A stretch of 64,000 nt of DNA from Chlamydoabsidia padenii (taxonomy: Eukaryota; Mucoromycota; Mucoromycetes; Mucorales; Cunninghamellaceae): the NCBI GenBank assembly GCA_025330725.1, contig JAIWND010000014.1, forward strand, positions 124,001-188,000, written 5' to 3'. Under the pieces are notes generated by a model. That model saw only the letters and a list, made by a program, of their open reading frames with translations. It did no database searches and was not told where the DNA came from. This document shows positions 1-11,701 of this stretch, piece by piece. Numbering within the stretch: the stretch's first letter is position 1; each line of letters begins with the position of its first letter. A program made the translations under genes and the position numbers.

Positions 1-1
1 A

Positions 2-202
2 CTATGTAGATATCCCCGCAAGCCATGGACCAAGTTTATCACAAGTGAAAACCATCGCTTTGTATCTGATGAAGCAATTGAATTTTTGGATATCTTACTT
101 CGTTATGATCATCAAGAAAGACCAACTGCGAAGGAAGCCATGGAACACAAATACTTTATTCCCGTGGTAAATCAAGCTTCAAAATTTGAATCGTCATCAT
201 AG
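2..202 (+). CDS. Casein kinase 2 alpha, C-terminal end (partial)
   Basis: Only the last 66 codons are in the window; the gene starts to the left. The frame reads the end of a CK2 alpha kinase domain: a [10 protein letters not shown] block, then [19 protein letters not shown] with the RYDHQER signature of subdomain XI, then [14 protein letters not shown], and a short tail ending in FESSS. CK2 is a constitutive acidophilic Ser/Thr kinase; the alpha subunit is catalytic and pairs with a beta dimer. The [10 protein letters not shown] segment is typical of CK2 alpha rather than of other CMGC kinases. Intron structure upstream cannot be seen. No regulatory claim can be made from this fragment. Confidence 0.93.
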   Translation, partial: LCRYPRKPWTKFITSENHRFVSDEAIEFLDILLRYDHQERPTAKEAMEHKYFIPVVNQASKFESSS

Positions 203-433
203 TATAGAATAACCCACTTTAACCCTCTCCCTTCATCATCTACCTTTCTGTTTTTTATCACTTACTATTAATTATTAAATAAAACTTCAACTTGCGTGCC
301 CTGACTATGTCGGACGTTGAATGTGTTGTCGGACATTAATTGTATTTTGCAGGGAAAAAGGTGTAAAGGGATAAAACTTTACTTTTTATCTTTCTCTCTC
401 TCTCTTTACAATTTATCCTTCTCAATTCTTACT

Positions 434-1946
434 ATGCTTACCACTACCAAAAACCATGGAGCAGGTGGACCTTCGACTTCAAAAATATACACTGGCAAAG
501 TAAACGATAAACAGCGACGGGATGGAAACAACTTGTAAGAATTGGGGAAACTTGTGATGGGTTTATAAAAAACGTACGGATGTCTGACCTTGATTACTCT
601 TTTTATACATAGACAATTCAAGAAGCTTTTGTCTGAACGAAACAAGAAGTTAGACGAACTTCAACAAATAGAAACTGTGCTTCAAACTCATATGCCGCAG
701 TTTTTGAAAAAGGATGCTTCTACTACCATTGACAAGACGGACACAGCGGACAAAGGCGGAGGGACAAATCATACAAAGGCGACGGTAGTAAGTAAAAAAT
801 GCATAAACTTGGAAGGGGGGGGGGATACCAACGAGTGAACTCCTTTACTAAAATGTCCTTTTTATATATTGTCTTTAGGCATTCTCTTTATTAGGTGACC
901 TGATCGATGAATGCATATATGATGTTACATTTCAAGTCCACTATGATTTGAAAAGGGCAAATACTCCATGTCAAATCTGTCAGACAAAGTAAGTATCCAG
1001 GTCCAAATAGGAAATAGTCTAGAGCAAGGGAATATGGATGAAACTGTCATTGGTAATCATTATGCTTGTACTGTATTATAGATGCTGCTGTTATGGTAAT
1101 GTCCTAATGATTGGAAACTGCTGTAGTGACTAACATTGGATTATAGTTAAAAAACCTGGATTAGATGTCTTTGGCAACAGCTTTAATACCAACAACTTGC
1201 CCTATCATGAATGTGTCAATTGCAACAAGGCGATATCTTCTTCTCGGTATGCCCCTCATTTAGAAAAGTGTTTAGGGTTGGCTGGTAGACAATCAAGTCG
1301 TGTAGCGAATAGAAGGTAAAATAAATAAATGATAATAATCATATAACAAGAATCTATTTGTTCTCCTTAATAACGTCATCTCTTTTATCTGGTATGCACA
1401 TAGACTTGGTTCATCATCACCTGCTCACAATGAAGGGGAATCATCTGAAAACAAACGCAAAAAAGGAAATCATGTAAGTCTGATTTGTCAAGTGGAGGGA
1501 AAGGGAGGAATAAAGACAATAAAGGCATTAACGGTTTTACATTATGATATAGATAAATTCTACTCGATTACATGATTTGAAATCTGACGGTAATAGAACA
1601 TCGTAAATGATCAATCTTCTAATCTTTTTTTTTTTTTTTTTTTTACATATGTTTAGTATATTCAAAGGTGGATGGGTCTCAAATTAAAAAGGTAATGATA
1701 AATGTAGGAGGAAGTTGTCTTTATACTCACTACTCTATTATTGTTAAACTCGGTGTTATAGAAAAGAAGTAAGTACATCAACATAATATGATATGGTAAG
1801 CTGTGGCACTGACAATTAATAATCTTTATATTCTCTTCTATTTATTAGAGCAAGATATCGCCCAATCATCTAGGGTAATAATGAATGATCCACCACATCT
1901 TGGTTTACCTTTACACAACAGCTCAAGACCCAATTATGATATCTAG
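434..1946 (+). CDS. SGF11: SAGA-associated factor 11 (DUB module zinc finger protein)
   Basis: Ten exons join into a 271-residue protein: 434-534, 613-787, 879-988, 1082-1095, 1147-1315, 1404-1473, 1553-1589, 1657-1691, 1762-1768 and 1849-1946, all with GT-AG borders and matching phases. The conserved N-terminal helix (LLGDLIDECIYDVTFQVHYD) is what Sgf11/ATXN7L3 uses to bind the SAGA deubiquitinase module. The zinc finger follows: CVNCNKAISSSRYAPHLEKC, with a Cys-x2-Cys and a His-x3-Cys pair, then LGLAGRQSSRVANRR, nearly the pattern of human ATXN7L3. The protein should help Ubp8 remove ubiquitin from histone H2B in the nucleus. An extra CQIC..KCCCYG Cys cluster is partly encoded by a 14-base exon; another exon is only 7 bases. 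The start was chosen because its frame runs into exon 2; the ATG at 456 is out of phase. Confidence 0.87.
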
Positions 1947-2436
1947 TTTACCCATATATATATATATATACTCTACTCTACTCTAATAAAGATCTATGAC
2001 TATATAAATATTTGTACTACAGTATTTAACCATGTAGAATAGATATCAATACAATAGGATACGATGATCTTGTTACATGCCTATTTGGTAATGAGGGTCG
2101 TATGTATTACTGACGGGCTGGGCATGAAAATCTTGCGCGGCCGTGACTTCAGCCTTTTTTTTTTATTTTTATTTTTTGCCTCCCCCTTTTTTTGAAACTT
2201 TCTTTTTCTTCTTGCTTTCCTTTTTTTAATTGATCTATTCTCTCTCTCTGCAAAGTAAACCCCTCTCTCTTTCTTCTTCCTCTCCCCCCCTTCATTCTTT
2301 GCTTGTTGTTGTTGTTTATTACTTGACTTTGTCAATTGGTGTGTTTGTTATACTCACTCATATTCTACCTTCCTTGACCATTCTTATTCTTTTGGTTGGT
2401 TTCTCTCTGGCAAATCTCAACAAAAAGCAACAAACG
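1947..2436. other. Intergenic region between SGF11 and the nucleotidyltransferase gene
   Basis: No gene seen. It holds a (TA)n run near 1958-1970, an AATAAA-like signal near 1985 and long T-rich stretches (2154-2300) directly before the next start codon, as in other promoters here. Confidence 0.6.
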
Positions 2437-5400
2437 ATGCCTTTACCTCTAATATCAAATCGGGACTCCTTTATCGATTCATTACTTGATACTTCTTCAA
2501 CAAACTCAACTCCTTCATCAACTACTAGTCAAGTTAATGGCGCCACTTCCAACAACAACAACTGCGGTACTCCTTCAGTCAACACTACTTCTTCATCCTG
2601 TGACAATAAAATGGCCCATCATACTGCAGCAACAGCGACAGAAATAGCAGTACAACAAACAATGTCGACTTCCTTACAGTCATCAACACTGTCTGATAGT
2701 TGCTCTGATGACTTTATTAATGAACCTATGCAATCACCGCTGACACCACCAACTGAACTTCTTACAGAATACAGTAATGTAAATCAAATCAATGAGTCGC
2801 TTTTGTATGAAGAACCTGACGTCCCTATCATACTTGACAGTGATGAAGAAGACCAGCTCAGTGTCTCTATGCTGGCTCTATACGAGGTAAACATGCACGC
2901 ATGAACGCACAAACACACATAAATACAAATAGACGCAACATTCCTGTGACATACTAATCTAATTTGGGGGGGGGATTTGTAAACAATAGGACTTACTTCC
3001 AACAAGGGAAAGTTACAATCGTCGAATGGGTCTTGTACAAAAGATTGAATATCTATTAAACACAGAATGGCCAGATCGGAACATCAAGGCAAATTTGTTT
3101 GGGTAGGTTGATTGATAGGGAATGTACACATGTGGTTAACTGTTATTTTGTTTTATGATATATGATTAGATCATCTGTCAACAATTTGGGAACGAGTCAA
3201 TCTGATGTGGACCTCTGCATCACAACTTCATGGAATGGACTTCGTAATGTACGATTATTGGCCAAGCTATTCCGGAGGTGTAAGTCGCAATCCCTCCTTT
3301 TAAAATGAAATAGTAACCTTATTCTAATACTTGTCATCATTATAGGTGGTATGCAACATGTTGTTTGCGTTCCTAGAGCCAAGGTACCAATTGTCCGTCT
3401 ATTTGATACAGAATCGTAAGTGAAAAGTGCTTTCTTTTTGTGTCACCTTTTAAAATGAATGACCATTACGATAGATTAACTTGATATTCTGTTTTATGCT
3501 CTACAATAGGCAATTAGCATGCGATATGAATGTGAACAACACAATGGCACTGGAAAACACTAAAATGATTCGAACTTATGTTGCTATCGATCCTCGTGTC
3601 CGACCACTGGCTATGATCATCAAGCACTGGACAAAGCAACGTATTCTGAATGATGCAGGTAATGAAATGTTACACTTATCATTTAATATTTGTTTATTTG
3701 TTCACTGACTTGTTTCTTTTTTTTTTTTTTCTTCTTCTTCTTTTAGCTGATGGTGGAACCTTGTCATCCTACACATGGACTTGCATGATCATCAACTTTT
3801 TACAGATGCGCCAACCTCCTATACTACCAGTACTACATCAATTGAACAATGGAAATAACAACAACAACAACAATAATAATAGTGGCGATGGGGATGACAC
3901 AGAGGAAATGTTTTATACTGATACTGGGAAACTAGAAGGATTCGGTCAAGCGAATCGCGAAAGTCTTGGTGGTCTACTCTTTGCCTTCTTTCGACGATAT
4001 GCTATTGAATTCGATTACGACGATCAAGTTGTCTCTGTTAGACATGGGCGGTATTTGAACAAGAGGGAAAAAGGCTGGCATGTTGGACGAAACAAGACAA
4101 GCTTATGTGTGGAAGAACCCTTTAATGTAACGCGAAACTTGGGCAACTCGGCAGATATTAGATCTGTGCAAGGGATCAGAATGGAATTAAACCGGGCTAT
4201 GGAAATGCTTGCTGCTGGTGCATCTTGGAATCATGTGTGTACACCTTATGAACCGCCTTCTTTTGGCTCATTGACTTCCGTTGGAGTATCACCACCTGTA
4301 TACTATTCATCGACAATATCACCGCTTGATGAAAACAACACTGACATCAAAAATTCTAATAATAACAACAACTACAACAAGGCCATATCATCAACGTCGA
4401 AACACCCTGCATCAACACTCAAACACCAACCTGTATATTTACCAACGTCCTATCCAACCGACGCCAATCATTTAACCGAATTACACCCTTATGAACGTCG
4501 AAAAAGTATGACTTATACTCAACGACCTCATGACTTTGGTCAACCTCCTTTATCCTATCGACTACACACAATCAATCAAGGGCTTCATCGGCGGAATGGT
4601 ACTTCTTTACCTGCTTTGATGGAAACTCTCCCGGCCTCTCAACAACAACTAATGGCTCCAAGAATCCAATTATCTCATGGTAACACTCATAACAAGGACT
4701 TTAACAACGACATCAATGGCAATAACATCAGCCATACATTCACAACATACACCTCACCATTATCATCTTTAACATCATCACACCAAGCTATATCGCCTCC
4801 TTCCGAACAACATAGATCAGTGGATGCTATATTTGCTAGATACCACCGAAATCATCTACGATATCATTCATCACAAGATATGCCTCTGATGTCTCACCAG
4901 CAACAACATCAACAGAGTCAAATTTACCATCCATTCCATTCCGCCGAACAACAGCAACAACTACAACATTCATCACGAAGTGGAATTGGAGGAAGAAGAG
5001 GGCTAGCATCAAGGCGGCGATCAAGTCAAAGCAGTAGTACGACCAGTAGTAGCAAAACAAAAAACAACAACAATGCGGTGGATTGGCCAACAATATCTCA
5101 ACACCTCAACCCTACGTCAAATACAAACAATATGCATGAACTACAGGCCGACTCTGTACAGCAACAACGGCGTCGTAGATGGTCCACCACCAAAAAAGCA
5201 ACTGCACCATCATCCTCGGAACCAAGTATTGAAATCAAACTTCCACCAAAAGAACGAACGTTGGCTGATATTGTGAAACTGGATGGAAACCAATCAAGGT
5301 TGGCGACTGGATCATCGATACGTATGGACAGACCAAATGGAAACAACAATAGGGCAGGTCATAAGCAGCGGGGACAACATCATTCTAATGGAGGGTATGG

Positions 5401-5557
5401 ACGCTCATCATCGTCAACAGTGACACCATCACCATCTGTATCAACAACATCGACATCATCTAGGGGTACAGGGAATCGACAAACGCAGCAACATCACCGA
5501 CATGGCTCTGGCAATAAATCTTCTCAATCAAGATCTCGAAGAAGGAATAAAGATTAG
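2437..5557 (+). CDS. Cid1/Trf-family non-canonical poly(A)/poly(U) polymerase
   Basis: Joined exons (introns at about 2887-2989, 3102-3169, 3280-3343, 3417-3509 and 3658-3746) give a nucleotidyltransferase that adds A or U to RNA 3' ends. Visible motifs: helix-turn GSSVNNLGTSQSDVDLCI holding two catalytic aspartates, then LACDMNVNN for the third carboxylate, then MIKHWTKQRILNDA and TLSSYTWTCMIINFLQ of the central domain. The PAP-associated domain contains ESLGGLLFAFFRRYAIEFDY and a CVEEPFNVTRNLGNS block. The last 400 or so residues are low complexity, rich in Asn, Ser, Gln and His, with basic Arg/Gly patches, as seen in RNA-binding tails. The Ser/Thr-rich N-terminus is also disordered. Start at 2437 precedes the conserved region; an upstream in-frame stretch is T-rich leader. 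A or U specificity cannot be told from sequence. Confidence 0.88.
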
Positions 5558-6023
5558 CCACCTCCCTCTCTTTATCTCTATTACACATACATATACTATT
5601 TAATTTGCATTCCTCTTTTTTTATATATATATATATACTATCCACCTCTTTATTCTACTGTAGACAGTCTTCTCCTCCCTCTTCCCTTCCCCTATTTACC
5701 AGGCTATCATGATGAATAACATATAGTTGATTTCCTCTTTGTATATAGTTAGTGGGATGGCTTATCTAGTCCTGCGATCCTTGCTTGTTAATGTCTCTTT
5801 TTTTTTATGAACACACATAATAAAATTAATCGCATTACTATTATCCTGTGAAAACAATGAAATGTCCAAGTATACAAATCGGACAATGCAAATGATATGA
5901 TTAATATAGCTGTCTTACCATTTATAGAGAACAAAAGGCATCTTCTTTTAACTATATAATAAGGTACATGGCCTCAATTATGGATTATACAAAAAAAAAC
6001 ATTGACTTTTTTCGACACTACAC
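5558..6023. other. Intergenic region
   Basis: Holds the 3' flank of the polymerase gene, with a TATATA run near 5625 and an AATAAA-like signal near 5818, and the short promoter of the next gene. No reading frame of interest seen. Confidence 0.55.
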
Positions 6024-6569
6024 ATGGTTATTATCCGCTCACTAACAACCTTTGGGCTCCTGATGATCCTCCTCTCATTGATTCATCCTGTCTATTCATT
6101 CTGTATATATAATGAATTCATAGGTGATGCTATTCTTAATGTCCATCAGTATAATAACTTTGGTGGGTCATTTTTTTCGTGAGTAGAAAGCACTCGTCAA
6201 TGCATGCATGATTGACTGATATTTTCAAACGCCGCCTGATAGTAAATTTGCCGCCATCATCCCTCCTGGTGAAAAAGCTTGTTGTAACTATAATGACCAT
6301 GAATGTAATGCAGATGGCACCGCTGATGCAGTGACCTCATTTGTTGTAAGTTACCTCAAATAGATGAAATTGATCCAACATGTTTGTCTGTATAGATGTA
6401 TGCCAGTTTAAGCCCCAACATTCGAACCGGAAAAGGCGAAGTTTATTTCCCAGCTGGTGGATATTTGAAAGTGGGGGGAAATCCTTATCATCCTTACTTT
6501 AAAACGTATGATGCTCAAGGAAATGTATTTACGTATACAGGTCCCAAGATAGACTTTATTGATTCTTGA
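6024..6569 (+). CDS. Small secreted cysteine-containing protein, unknown function
   Basis: Three exons (6024-6178, 6243-6345, 6396-6569) give 143 residues. The first 25 form a clear signal peptide: positive start, hydrophobic core LLMILLSLI, and a probable cut after VYS. The mature part starts FCIYN and has four cysteines, two adjacent in KACCNYNDHEC, followed by a Gly/Tyr-rich segment (VYFPAGGYLKVGGN). No membrane segment or GPI-type tail is present, so the product is probably released. I do not recognise the family; it could be a cell-wall-associated or effector-like protein. The gene is uncoupled from its neighbours, which are a polymerase and a p24 protein on the same strand. Confidence 0.7.
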
Positions 6570-6688
6570 TGATAGTCTTTTATAGAATAAACTGACACTT
6601 AATCTTTTCGACTTCCAACCAATCAAATCTTGCCTGCACCAATGCACTGGCGCGCGGTCTTTTAAATTTAAAGAGGTGGATTTATTGC

Positions 6689-6693
<5 letters not shown>

Positions 6694-6737
<44 letters not shown>
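6694..6737. repeat. Poly(T) tract, 44 bases, upstream of the p24 gene
   Basis: Uninterrupted run of T ending about 40 bases before the p24 start codon. It is the longest of many T tracts placed just upstream of genes in this window and may act as a nucleosome-excluding promoter element. Confidence 0.85.
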
Positions 6738-6778
6738 CTTCATTTTCTCTTTCATTTTTATATACCTCACACGACAAA

Positions 6779-7699
6779 ATGACCAAGGCAGTAGGCTTGC
6801 TTCTTTGTCTTCTAGTCATCTATGCATCCTGGGTAGATGCATTATACTTTTACCTTGAAGGGTCTGAAAAAAAATGCTTCTTGGAAGAATTGCCCAAAGA
6901 AACAATGGTGACAGGGTAAAGCAATAGACACACTAGAATAACTAACTGACTCACTCATTATTTCTATTTTAAAGAACTTATACAGCCGAACAATGGTCTG
7001 ATACGCAAAATAGATGGATTGTCAGTCCAGACTTTAAGATAGACATCTCCGTGGAAGAACTTCCTCAAGGTAATCTTGTGGTGTCTCGTCAAGGGGCTGC
7101 TAAAGGCCAGTTTACTTTTACTTCGGCTGAATCGGGTGATCATTCAATCTGTTTATCTCCTGCTTCTACTTCTTGGTTTGATTCGACAAAGACGGTAAGT
7201 TCGATTGGTGTCAGCCTGGACTTTATTGGATCACCAACTTTTTTTTTTTTTTTTTTTGGTCGGTGCGCGTTATAGAAAATCACCTTTGACATGGACTTTG
7301 ATGATCCTGCTGGCGATGGACATGATCACACGGAAACTCTGTCAGGTAAATGGATATAAAAGGAAACCATCAGCATAGGTAGTAACATCCTCCTCTTTCT
7401 TTTGGTATTGATTCATTTATGGATAGATCTGGCGAAGAAGGTCCACGAATTGAACGAACGTGTACAAGATATCCGCCGTGAACAACTATCCCAACGCGTA
7501 AGTATATAAACCCCTTTTTTTTGGTCCAAACTAACACTTTTTTGAATAGGAACGTGAGATGGAATTCCGGGATCAATCTGAATTAACTAACTCTCGTGTG
7601 GTATGGTGGACGGTGCTCCAATTGATCGTTCTTGGTGTGGTCTGTGTTTGGCAAATGCGTCACTTTAAAAACTTCTTCGTGTCCAAAAAACTGGTGTAG
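6779..7699 (+). CDS. p24/EMP24-family ER-Golgi cargo receptor (Erp1-like)
   Basis: A multi-exon gene for a type I membrane protein of COPII/COPI vesicles. Order: signal peptide ([19 protein letters not shown]), GOLD domain beginning [20 protein letters not shown] with the second conserved Cys in HSICLSP, a coiled-coil neck ([19 protein letters not shown] to NSRVVWW), one membrane span ([15 protein letters not shown]) and a short cytosolic tail [13 protein letters not shown] carrying Phe and dilysine coat-binding residues. Length and the ALYFYLEG opening fit the alpha (Erp1/Erp5/Erp6) branch. It should cycle between ER and Golgi and help sort GPI-anchored cargo. The start lies just after the long T tract. 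Confidence 0.92.
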
Positions 7700-8082
7700 T
7701 GTATTAGAATTAATGTAGCTGTTTACCTTATCTTCAATTAAAAAAACGACTTTTATATGAAAAAAAGGGGTCTGGATTGGGTGTGTGCCTAACCGGCGAT
7801 TATGATTATGAGTGTGTATGTCCCGACTCGTCATAATGAATCGAGTATGGTGTGATGATCGTCATACTCTTATGTCGATCCCTTTTTTTTTCCCCTGAAG
7901 GATTGTGATTTACTTGAATACATTTAGAAGACATGGTTAAATATTGTATAAGATTTTTTATTATTGTACCAGTAAAGTAAAAGATAAGGTAAAAGACAGA
8001 ATGAGGAAGTAGACGTTATAAGAGTCAAGACAAGGGGAGGAAAGAATGGTATGTTGTAAATAAAATAAACTATATAACTACA
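7700..8082. other. Convergent 3' region between the p24 gene and MUB1
   Basis: 3' flanks of two converging genes. AT-rich; no gene or conserved element seen. Confidence 0.55.
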
Positions 8083-10063
8083 TTATGTTTCCATTTGCAA
8101 GCCAACATCCATTATGATCGTATTGTGATTGTCGGTATTTTCTGTCGATCCATTCGAATTGTGTTCTTGTTCAACCATTGACAAATTGCCATGTGGAGAA
8201 GAATTTGTCATATCATTTACAATAATAGGTGACGACGGTGATTGCTGCTGTTCTTGTTGTAATCTTTGTTGCTCTTGGTGTTGTCCCGATAAAGAAGTTC
8301 GACGATGGCCAGGAGGGTTCATTGTGGGTACGGTTGAGACGGGTGATGATAACAAGCGACGAAAATGACGTCGATGTTCCAATTCACGTACTCGATCAAA
8401 CCGAATTTGGAATGAGTTGGAGTCGTTAATGTCGGTATTTTGTGCCGTATTCGGTGTGTCGTTAGAAGAAACAGTGGACGTTATGGTTGCAGTGGTGGGT
8501 CGATGCTGTTCCGTATGATTGACTTGACTAGCTGTTCCTGTTGGAGTCGGAGTTGTGCTGCGTGCCCTTGTGATAGTTGTTCCTTCTGCATGGATAGTGG
8601 TAGCCGTAACCTGATGATCAATTTGTAATTCTTGTTGCTGTGTTGTTGCTGTTAATGTTGCTTCTACTACTGTTGGCTGTTGCTGTGGTGCTAATATTGT
8701 TGTTGCTGTTGGATCCTGGGGAGGTACAGTGGCATGACGTTCCACACACCACCAACGATGACCATCCCCCCATGCTCTAGATTGACAAGCCTTGCAACAG
8801 TACTTGGCCTTCCTACATCGACGACATTTGGCAAATTCACGAGGTTGAGTTTCCCATTTCCCACAATGCATGTTGGCACATCGACGAGTACCACCTTTTG
8901 TTTCATCTTTACGACAAGCATTACGCATGATCACCCCAGCCCAGTATTGAATTGGATTTGGATGCAGACGATGACAAAACCGTTCGACCACAGAGAAGAC
9001 ATTACGATCGTAGTTGGTGTGGAATTGGTTACGAATATGAGGATACTTGGAAAGATAGGCCAAGAGTTGGAGAGATAAAAGGATATCTTCTTCACGATAA
9101 AACACATTGTCAATGTTGGGTTCCCGAGGATCTTGCCATGTTGGTACAGACTTTGTTGGTTCCTTGTTCATTCGATTCCTTCGGCGTTGAGCAGCCGTCA
9201 TTTTAATATATGGGAAGGTTGATTTTCGAAGCACTCGGTGTTGTTGACGAGTTGATTGTGGATGACCAGACAAATTAGAATGATTACCATCAGTAGTGGG
9301 TATAATAGATTGGTGGAGATTGTTGTTGTTGTTGTTGAAGGGAGATATGTTCATAATGGGTGGAATTGTTGATACATTTGGTTGAGTGCTTGTTGCAATG
9401 ACTAATCATGATAAAAAATAACAATAAAGATGAGTAATTGGTTTCCTCCCTCCTTCCATATTATTGTATATACTGACCTGGTTCTTGAGAGTCTGTTGGG
9501 GTTTGTTCAGTAGTTCTTTGTTGAGACAAGATCGTATCAATGACTTGTTGTGGAGTTGTTCCGTAAGGATTATGTTGTGTTGAGAAAGATAGTGATGATG
9601 AAGAGGAGGAGGATTGCGGTTGGTTGTTGTTGTTGTTGCTAATGGTGGTGTCCTTCCGGTCGTTTTCTTGTCGTACCAGTTCCAGTGCACGTAAAAAATT
9701 TTCAAGGACACGCAAGACAATAGGGATCATACCAGCCTCCACCACCTTGGTTCGGAATTGTTCAGTACCTCTGACCCCAACGTTCACCACGCATTGGAAA
9801 GCCAAAGTCCATTTCCACAAGTTACGACGTTCAGGTGTAAGATATTCCGGGGATAAGATACGGACCAGTCGTTCCAAACCACCATCTAGCACGAGGAATT
9901 CTCGAATACGTGGCGAAGTCGAAGTTAGGTAAGCTAGATGAGTAAGCGAGTTGATTAATGGTAAGCTGGCTGTACAATCCAAAGCTCTTCTATCATAGAT
10001 TGCAGAAGTAATACAAACAGCCGCCTTGTTGTGTGAGGGGAAACACATGTTGGGTTCCCGCAT
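8083..10063 (-). CDS. MUB1: MYND zinc finger protein, MUB1/SamB family
   Basis: Two exons on the minus strand (10063-9478 and 9401-8083, intron phase 1) give about 634 residues. The N-terminal armadillo-like part starts MREPNMCFPSHNKAAV and includes YDRRALDCTASLPLINSL and LVLDGGLERLV, a strong match to fungal Mub1/SamB. A MYND zinc finger follows in exon 2 with the Cys spacing CANMHC..KWETQPREFAKCRRC..KYCCKAC and a WWCVERH end. In yeast Mub1 is the adaptor of the Ubr2 ubiquitin ligase that controls Rpn4; in Aspergillus SamB affects hyphal septation and growth. The C-terminal half is Gln/Thr/Ser-rich and disordered. Start chosen at the conserved MRE. Confidence 0.92.
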
Positions 10064-10113
10064 GTTGAGTTAGTTGTTAAGTAGGTGTAGAAAAGTGAGG
10101 AGGTAGTAGATGA

Positions 10114-10144
<31 letters not shown>

Positions 10145-10434
10145 TAACAATAAGAAGAGAATATGATTATATACAAAGAACAACCAGTAATAAGGGAAGT
10201 TCAGGTAGTAAGATGAGGTTGAGAGATAAGGTTGTGTAGGTGAGTAGGTAAAAGAAGATGGAAAAAAAAAAAAAAAAAAAAAAAAGAGGAAGAAGAGGAA
10301 AAGAAAAGAAAAGAAAATGAAAAAAACGAGTAGAATAAAAAACCCCTCTTTCGTTTTTGAACCAATCACATGGGATGCAGTATCGGACATTAAAAACCTA
10401 CCATCTAATTAGTGAGTGAATCTTTATTATAGGC
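10064..10434. other. MUB1 promoter region with a perfect T15A15 palindrome
   Basis: A run of fifteen T (10115-10129) followed by fifteen A (10130-10144) lies 50-80 bases before the MUB1 start, and another A tract lies at 10260-10285. No gene seen. Confidence 0.6.
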
Positions 10435-11701
10435 TTAAAGCTTTTCATTGGGTTGATATGAATTGGGAGGAGGGGAAGGTGAATAAGAGGGAGGAGGGAA
10501 ATGATGATGATGGTGAAGAGGAGGAGAATCGATAGAAGGTTTATAAAGTAGATTAGGCTCTATCATGTAAAAAGGATCCGAGCTATTATGCGGTGAAGAT
10601 GAAGCAAAGTGATGTAAAAGATTATACCGTTCGTCGAATTCAATAATAATGACCTATACAAAGAGTAAAAAAGAAATGAGTTGTTGGTTAGTAATCTATA
10701 CTACTACTTCATCATAATCCAGTCGTCAAAAATTAAGGGGATGGGAAAGGGAGAGATGTGGGAAGGGGGTGGATCAATCGGGATTTAAATATGCAAGAAG
10801 GGGAAAAAGGATGAGAGTGTTTAAGGAGAATCCATAGAAAAAGAAAAGAGAAAGAAAAAAGATTAAAACTTTACATAGTAAGCTGCGGGTTGATACTGCG
10901 CGCTATTATAGTTGCTTCTCCAATTGTTGTTGCCATTACTATTTACATTATTCCTGTTAATAAAGTGATCTGGCGGTAATACTGAAAACCGAAAATTGAT
11001 TCCCCGCACATTATCTGTTGCATTCATGGCAAGTGTGCAGGTATACATGGCATTTTCAAACTAATAAGAAAATAACCACCACCCCATATAACTTGCTTTT
11101 AGATCCTTATCAATTGATATGTTTTCAAACTCATGCTGCTTCAATGAAAAAAAGAAGGTTAACCTTACCTTTTTTTTCAATCGGCTCCGCCAACCAATCA
11201 AAACGCTCGAAAAAAGTAATAAGGTGAAAGGTATGGCCAAGATGAAAATTAAGTGATGTGTATAGTGAATAGATGTAATGACAGTCAAAATCACCAAAGT
11301 ACTAATACATGCAATGAGAGTGGTAGATAGTTTTGATGATAGTGATGGTGGCGGCGGGTACTGCTGAGCTACTTGATTGAATGCATTGATCTTTGATATG
11401 TATTCTTGAGGTGCCATCTTTTAATAAAGTAGATATCCAGTTGATCAATTCTCAGTAGTCAATATTATAATATCTTTTTTGTTCTTACAAAGCCATCTAA
11501 ATCTGATGTATACTGGGTATCAAATCGTCTATGATTCATTACACAATGAACCAACTTCATAATGCTTAGGTTTTTGGAGAATGATGATCTATGTATTATT
11601 GAAGAAAAGAAAAAAGGGAAAAGGTGGAATCGATCGAAGCGATCAAAAATAGTGATTGTAAAGTAAGGAGTAGCTCACGCTTTTTGAGACATGGAACCCA
11701 T
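10435..11701 (-). CDS. Two-membrane-segment protein of unknown function
   Basis: Five exons on the minus strand, 11701-11679, 11588-11489, 11417-11169, 11060-10875 and 10653-10435, all with GT-AG borders and matching phases, give 258 residues. Visible parts: a soluble N-terminus with KLVHCVMNHRRFDTQYTSDLDGF; a helix leading into two adjacent hydrophobic spans (TTLIACISTLVILTVITSI and LIFILAIPFTLLLFSSVLI); a basic WRSRLKKK stop; a segment with RGINFRFSVLPP; and a Pro/His-rich tail. The hairpin arrangement suggests an ER or nuclear membrane protein with both ends in the cytosol. I do not recognise the family. The ATG at 11415-11417 would give a shorter form beginning MAPQEYISK, but the two upstream exons read through in frame. 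The exact start is uncertain. Confidence 0.6.

Noticed and set aside
10070..10390. Phe-rich minus-strand frame before MUB1
   Set aside because: Encoded by A/T homopolymers and a T15A15 palindrome; not a protein.
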